This document shows, piece after piece, positions 61,898 through 64,000 of a stretch of 64,000 nucleotides of DNA. This DNA comes from Prostheceraeus crozeri (lineage: Eukaryota; Platyhelminthes; Polycladida; Euryleptidae). A model generated the notes under the pieces. That model had not been told where the DNA came from, searched no databases, and saw only the letters and a program-made list of their open reading frames with translations. The stretch's first letter is position 1. Every line of letters starts with the position of its first letter. The stretch is from NCBI GenBank assembly GCA_907163375.1, contig CAJQUW010011562.1, positions 1 to 64,000 on the forward strand, in the 5' to 3' direction. A program made the position numbers and the translations under genes.

Positions 61898-62163
61898 TTA
61901 AGTAGAGTGAAAATCTTCATATCAAGAGATTCCGTTTTTTGGGGAGATTATGGATCTGTGATCTAAAAATTATTTGATCACTTTTTAAGAAGCTGAAATT
62001 TTTCAAATGTTTCCTGTGTTTATTTACTAGCTATTTGGTACCTCTATATGCGTGTAAGTAGTATGAAACGCATCAGATACCAAAAGGAATGAGCATTTAC
62101 TAACAAGTACATAATTAAGAAGAAATTAGGCTGATTATATCAAAGAAATTTCATTAACCGCAT

Positions 62164-62877
62164 CAGATATGGAAACCGGTCGCCGGATCGGCCTGTGTCT
62201 CATGCCGGTAGAGGAAGGCTTTTGCTTTTTTTAATTAATCAGCAAATTTATCACCAAGCAAGAGATTTCCTTGTTTGAGGAACGTGTTTTGATCACTCAG
62301 TTAAGCCAATTTAACTTGACTATTATTTGATTTATTAGTTCACATCTTTCATCATATTGGAAATGATCTTACTTAATAATTGCATTTATGTTGACTTTGA
62401 AAATACCTACAGTCAAACCTCGTTTAATCAGATTGGTATAATTTAGACTTCCGAAAAGAAACATCTTCTCTCTTCCCTCTTATTGACAACCTACATTGCT
62501 ATTTATTAAGATCCGGATTATTACAGATCATAATGTGCATTTAATTAAATCTGGCATTCCAGCTAGTTCTACATGTAAATGCTATTGTGTGTCAACGGTT
62601 ACGCTAGAAAATATCATTCTCTTATTCAAAGATGAACAAACACGTGACCATTACGCGACCAAAAGTTAGTTCAATAATTTGGCTAATTATACCGTGCACT
62701 TACGAGTATCATATCAATTTTTCGGATAATCAATAATCAGGCTTAGATTTGTTCTCTCTTCCTATCAGTCAAACGCATTTGTACAAAGAGTCCCATATAA
62801 ACATTATTTATGTCTTCTCATCACAGTAACGCGCTTTGTATCTTAACCCTATAAATCTCGGCCGGTTTCCATTTCTG
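62164..62877. mobile_element. hAT-type MITE with CAGAAATGGAAACCGG termini
   Basis: CAGATATGGAAACCGGTCGC at the left is mirrored by GGCCGGTTTCCATTTCTG at the right. Flanked by the exact 8-bp repeat AACCGCAT (62156-62163 and 62878-62885). 714 bp, no transposase. Confidence 0.9.
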
Positions 62878-63177
62878 AACCGCATTATAATGGAAGTGAT
62901 TATCATGGAAAAGGTGAGATCTCATTGTGCTTTCTTGGCTGAAATTTCAAGTTTATAATTCAGTTTTCGTCGGCGTGATTTTCTGATTCACTAAATTCAT
63001 GTTTCATTTCTTAAATCTGAATAGCATTGAGGACCCATTTACATCATTTTAAGTTAATTGTGATCAGTGTCTTTGACTGTGATAGTGCGCTCTTTCAGTG
63101 GCAGATAGATTAATTGTGACATAATCACGCTTGAGAACAGTCTTTTTGTGGCCATCGCGGAGTAAGATGATTGTTTT

Positions 63178-63331
63178 GGTTTAAAATTTGGCTAAATGGC
63201 CCTTCTTCGACGCAAAATAAAGGAAAATAAAAACTAACCAAATTTATAAGCAACCCAAAATAAAAAGGGTATTTATAGATTATATTTCTTGATTTTGCGC
63301 GGAAGAAGGGCCAATAAGCTAAATTTTAAAC
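63178..63331. repeat. fold-back with GGCCCTTCTTC arms
   Basis: GTTTAAAATTTGGCTAAATGGCCC and CTTCTTCGACGCAAAAT pair with ATTTTGCGCGGAAGAAGGGCC and the TAAGCTAAATTTTAAAC end. About 40-bp arms around an AT-rich loop. Confidence 0.75.
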
Positions 63332-63384
63332 GAATGAATAGTCTTTTTAATTATGATGAATTTGAAATAGTTTACGTATTAGGA

Positions 63385-63600
63385 CGGGAGCTACTGACAC
63401 TTTCGTCCTAAATTCGCGCGCAAAGGGCTAAATAGCATGGATTTGTAGATCTTGAAACGCTGAATGGTAACATCAAATTCTTGAGTGTCACAACCAGTCG
63501 CTTTCGGTTATAGGTAAGGTTGCATTGGTACCCAATGGCAAAATTCAAGAAATATCTATGGTTTGTGAAACACTATAGATATATAAAGAAACTATTATAT
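63385..63600 (+). repeat. dispersed repeat, partner of 55470-55680
   Basis: Contains GACGGGAGCTACTGACACTT, GTAGATCTTGAAACGCTGAA and GTCGCTTTCGGTTATAGGTA, shared (inverted) with 55470-55680. Confidence 0.75.
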
Positions 63601-64000
63601 CACAATGCTATGAAATTTGAAACATGATTGTGTTCAGAACATCAACTTCGATATTAAAGTTGAAGTGAGTCACATGATTCAGCATTTGATGTCTGAGAGC
63701 CTCTACAAGATGAGCAAAATCGCCAAAAATGTCAATTTAATAAACATTCATTTCTCCGAGGTTGTGAATGACACGGAGGGTGTGCAAAATACTATTCTAG
63801 TATCTTCTGTATTGCTACCATGATCAGTCAATTCCGTGGTGATTTTTCAAAACTGCAAGAATTTGCTGATCTCACATTTGGTACTGGTCCTCAACTCGAG
63901 TTCATTTAATGAAATCGAAACTCCATAGTGCTGAGTTGCTACTCTACCTAGTATACAGTACTTACTCTATGCATAGATATCTTAAAACAAAGGCAATGAC

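Larger units (their letters stand above)
61902..63976 (+). mobile_element. copy 5 of the CCATAGAGTAAGTAT family, with insertions
   Basis: Family sequence at 61902-62163, 62886-63140 and 63780-63976 (ending near ACTTACTCTATG). It is interrupted by the hAT-like MITE at 62164-62877 and by unrelated or duplicated sequence around 63170-63640. Confidence 0.65.

Overview
The window looks like AT-rich, repeat-laden DNA of an animal, most likely a marine invertebrate. It carries no confidently recognisable host gene. What can be read is almost entirely mobile DNA: LINE, Penelope-like and SINE retroelements, piggyBac, mariner-like, hAT-like and Harbinger-like DNA transposon remnants, several MITE families in two to five copies each, two 34-bp tandem arrays, and one large virus-like element. 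One terminal-exon-like stretch near 43.0-43.3 kb (minus strand) is the best candidate for host coding sequence.

The centrepiece is a Polinton/Maverick (adintovirus-like) element at 19114-40336. It starts AGTAGTAAGC, ends GCTTACTACT and is bounded by a 6-bp target-site duplication AGTAAT (19108-19113 and 40337-40342), as expected for Polintons. Its architecture is unusual: it is almost a perfect palindrome. A left arm (19114-30559) and a right arm (31849-40336) are inverted copies of the same half-genome, so most genes occur twice, head to head around a 1.29-kb unique centre (30560-31848). Each arm carries, from the outside in, a homopolymer-studded terminal repeat, a TATA promoter with a leader intron, an unknown protein, a RING-like protein, a DEDDh-exonuclease-like protein, an unknown protein, a membrane-anchored RING-like protein, a basic core-like protein, a packaging ATPase, an unknown protein, a Cys-rich mini-protein, a chromodomain integrase, a Gly/Arg-rich core protein and a candidate capsid protein. 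The unique centre holds the end of the capsid gene, an adenovirus-type cysteine protease and, on the opposite strand, a TATA-binding-protein-like gene with its own TATA box. No protein-primed DNA polymerase B is visible. The arms differ at only about ten amino acids in the proteins compared by eye, so the structure is young. The simplest reading is a recently integrated copy-back (snap-back) derivative of a larger element.

One arm only (left) carries a 2957-bp DNA transposon, 22106-25062, flanked by TA. It has CCCGCGAGAAAAT termini and contains a fold-back palindrome of its own.

Left flank (1-19107): 34-bp satellite, minus-strand LINE endonuclease remnant, CACTA-ended MITE, three copies of a CCATAGAGTAAGTAT-ended family (one holding a 5'-truncated LINE), several TIR elements, a mariner-like relic, a 5'-truncated Penelope-like element between perfect 150-bp inverted repeats, and a hAT-type MITE. 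Right flank (40343-64000): a nested MITE pair, two piggyBac relics and a TTAA-flanked element, a TIR element filled with a 34-bp satellite, two tRNA-derived SINEs, two abutting Harbinger-like MITEs, interleaved inverted repeats, a second Penelope endonuclease fragment and a long (AT)n tract. All calls come from reading the sequence; no database search was run.
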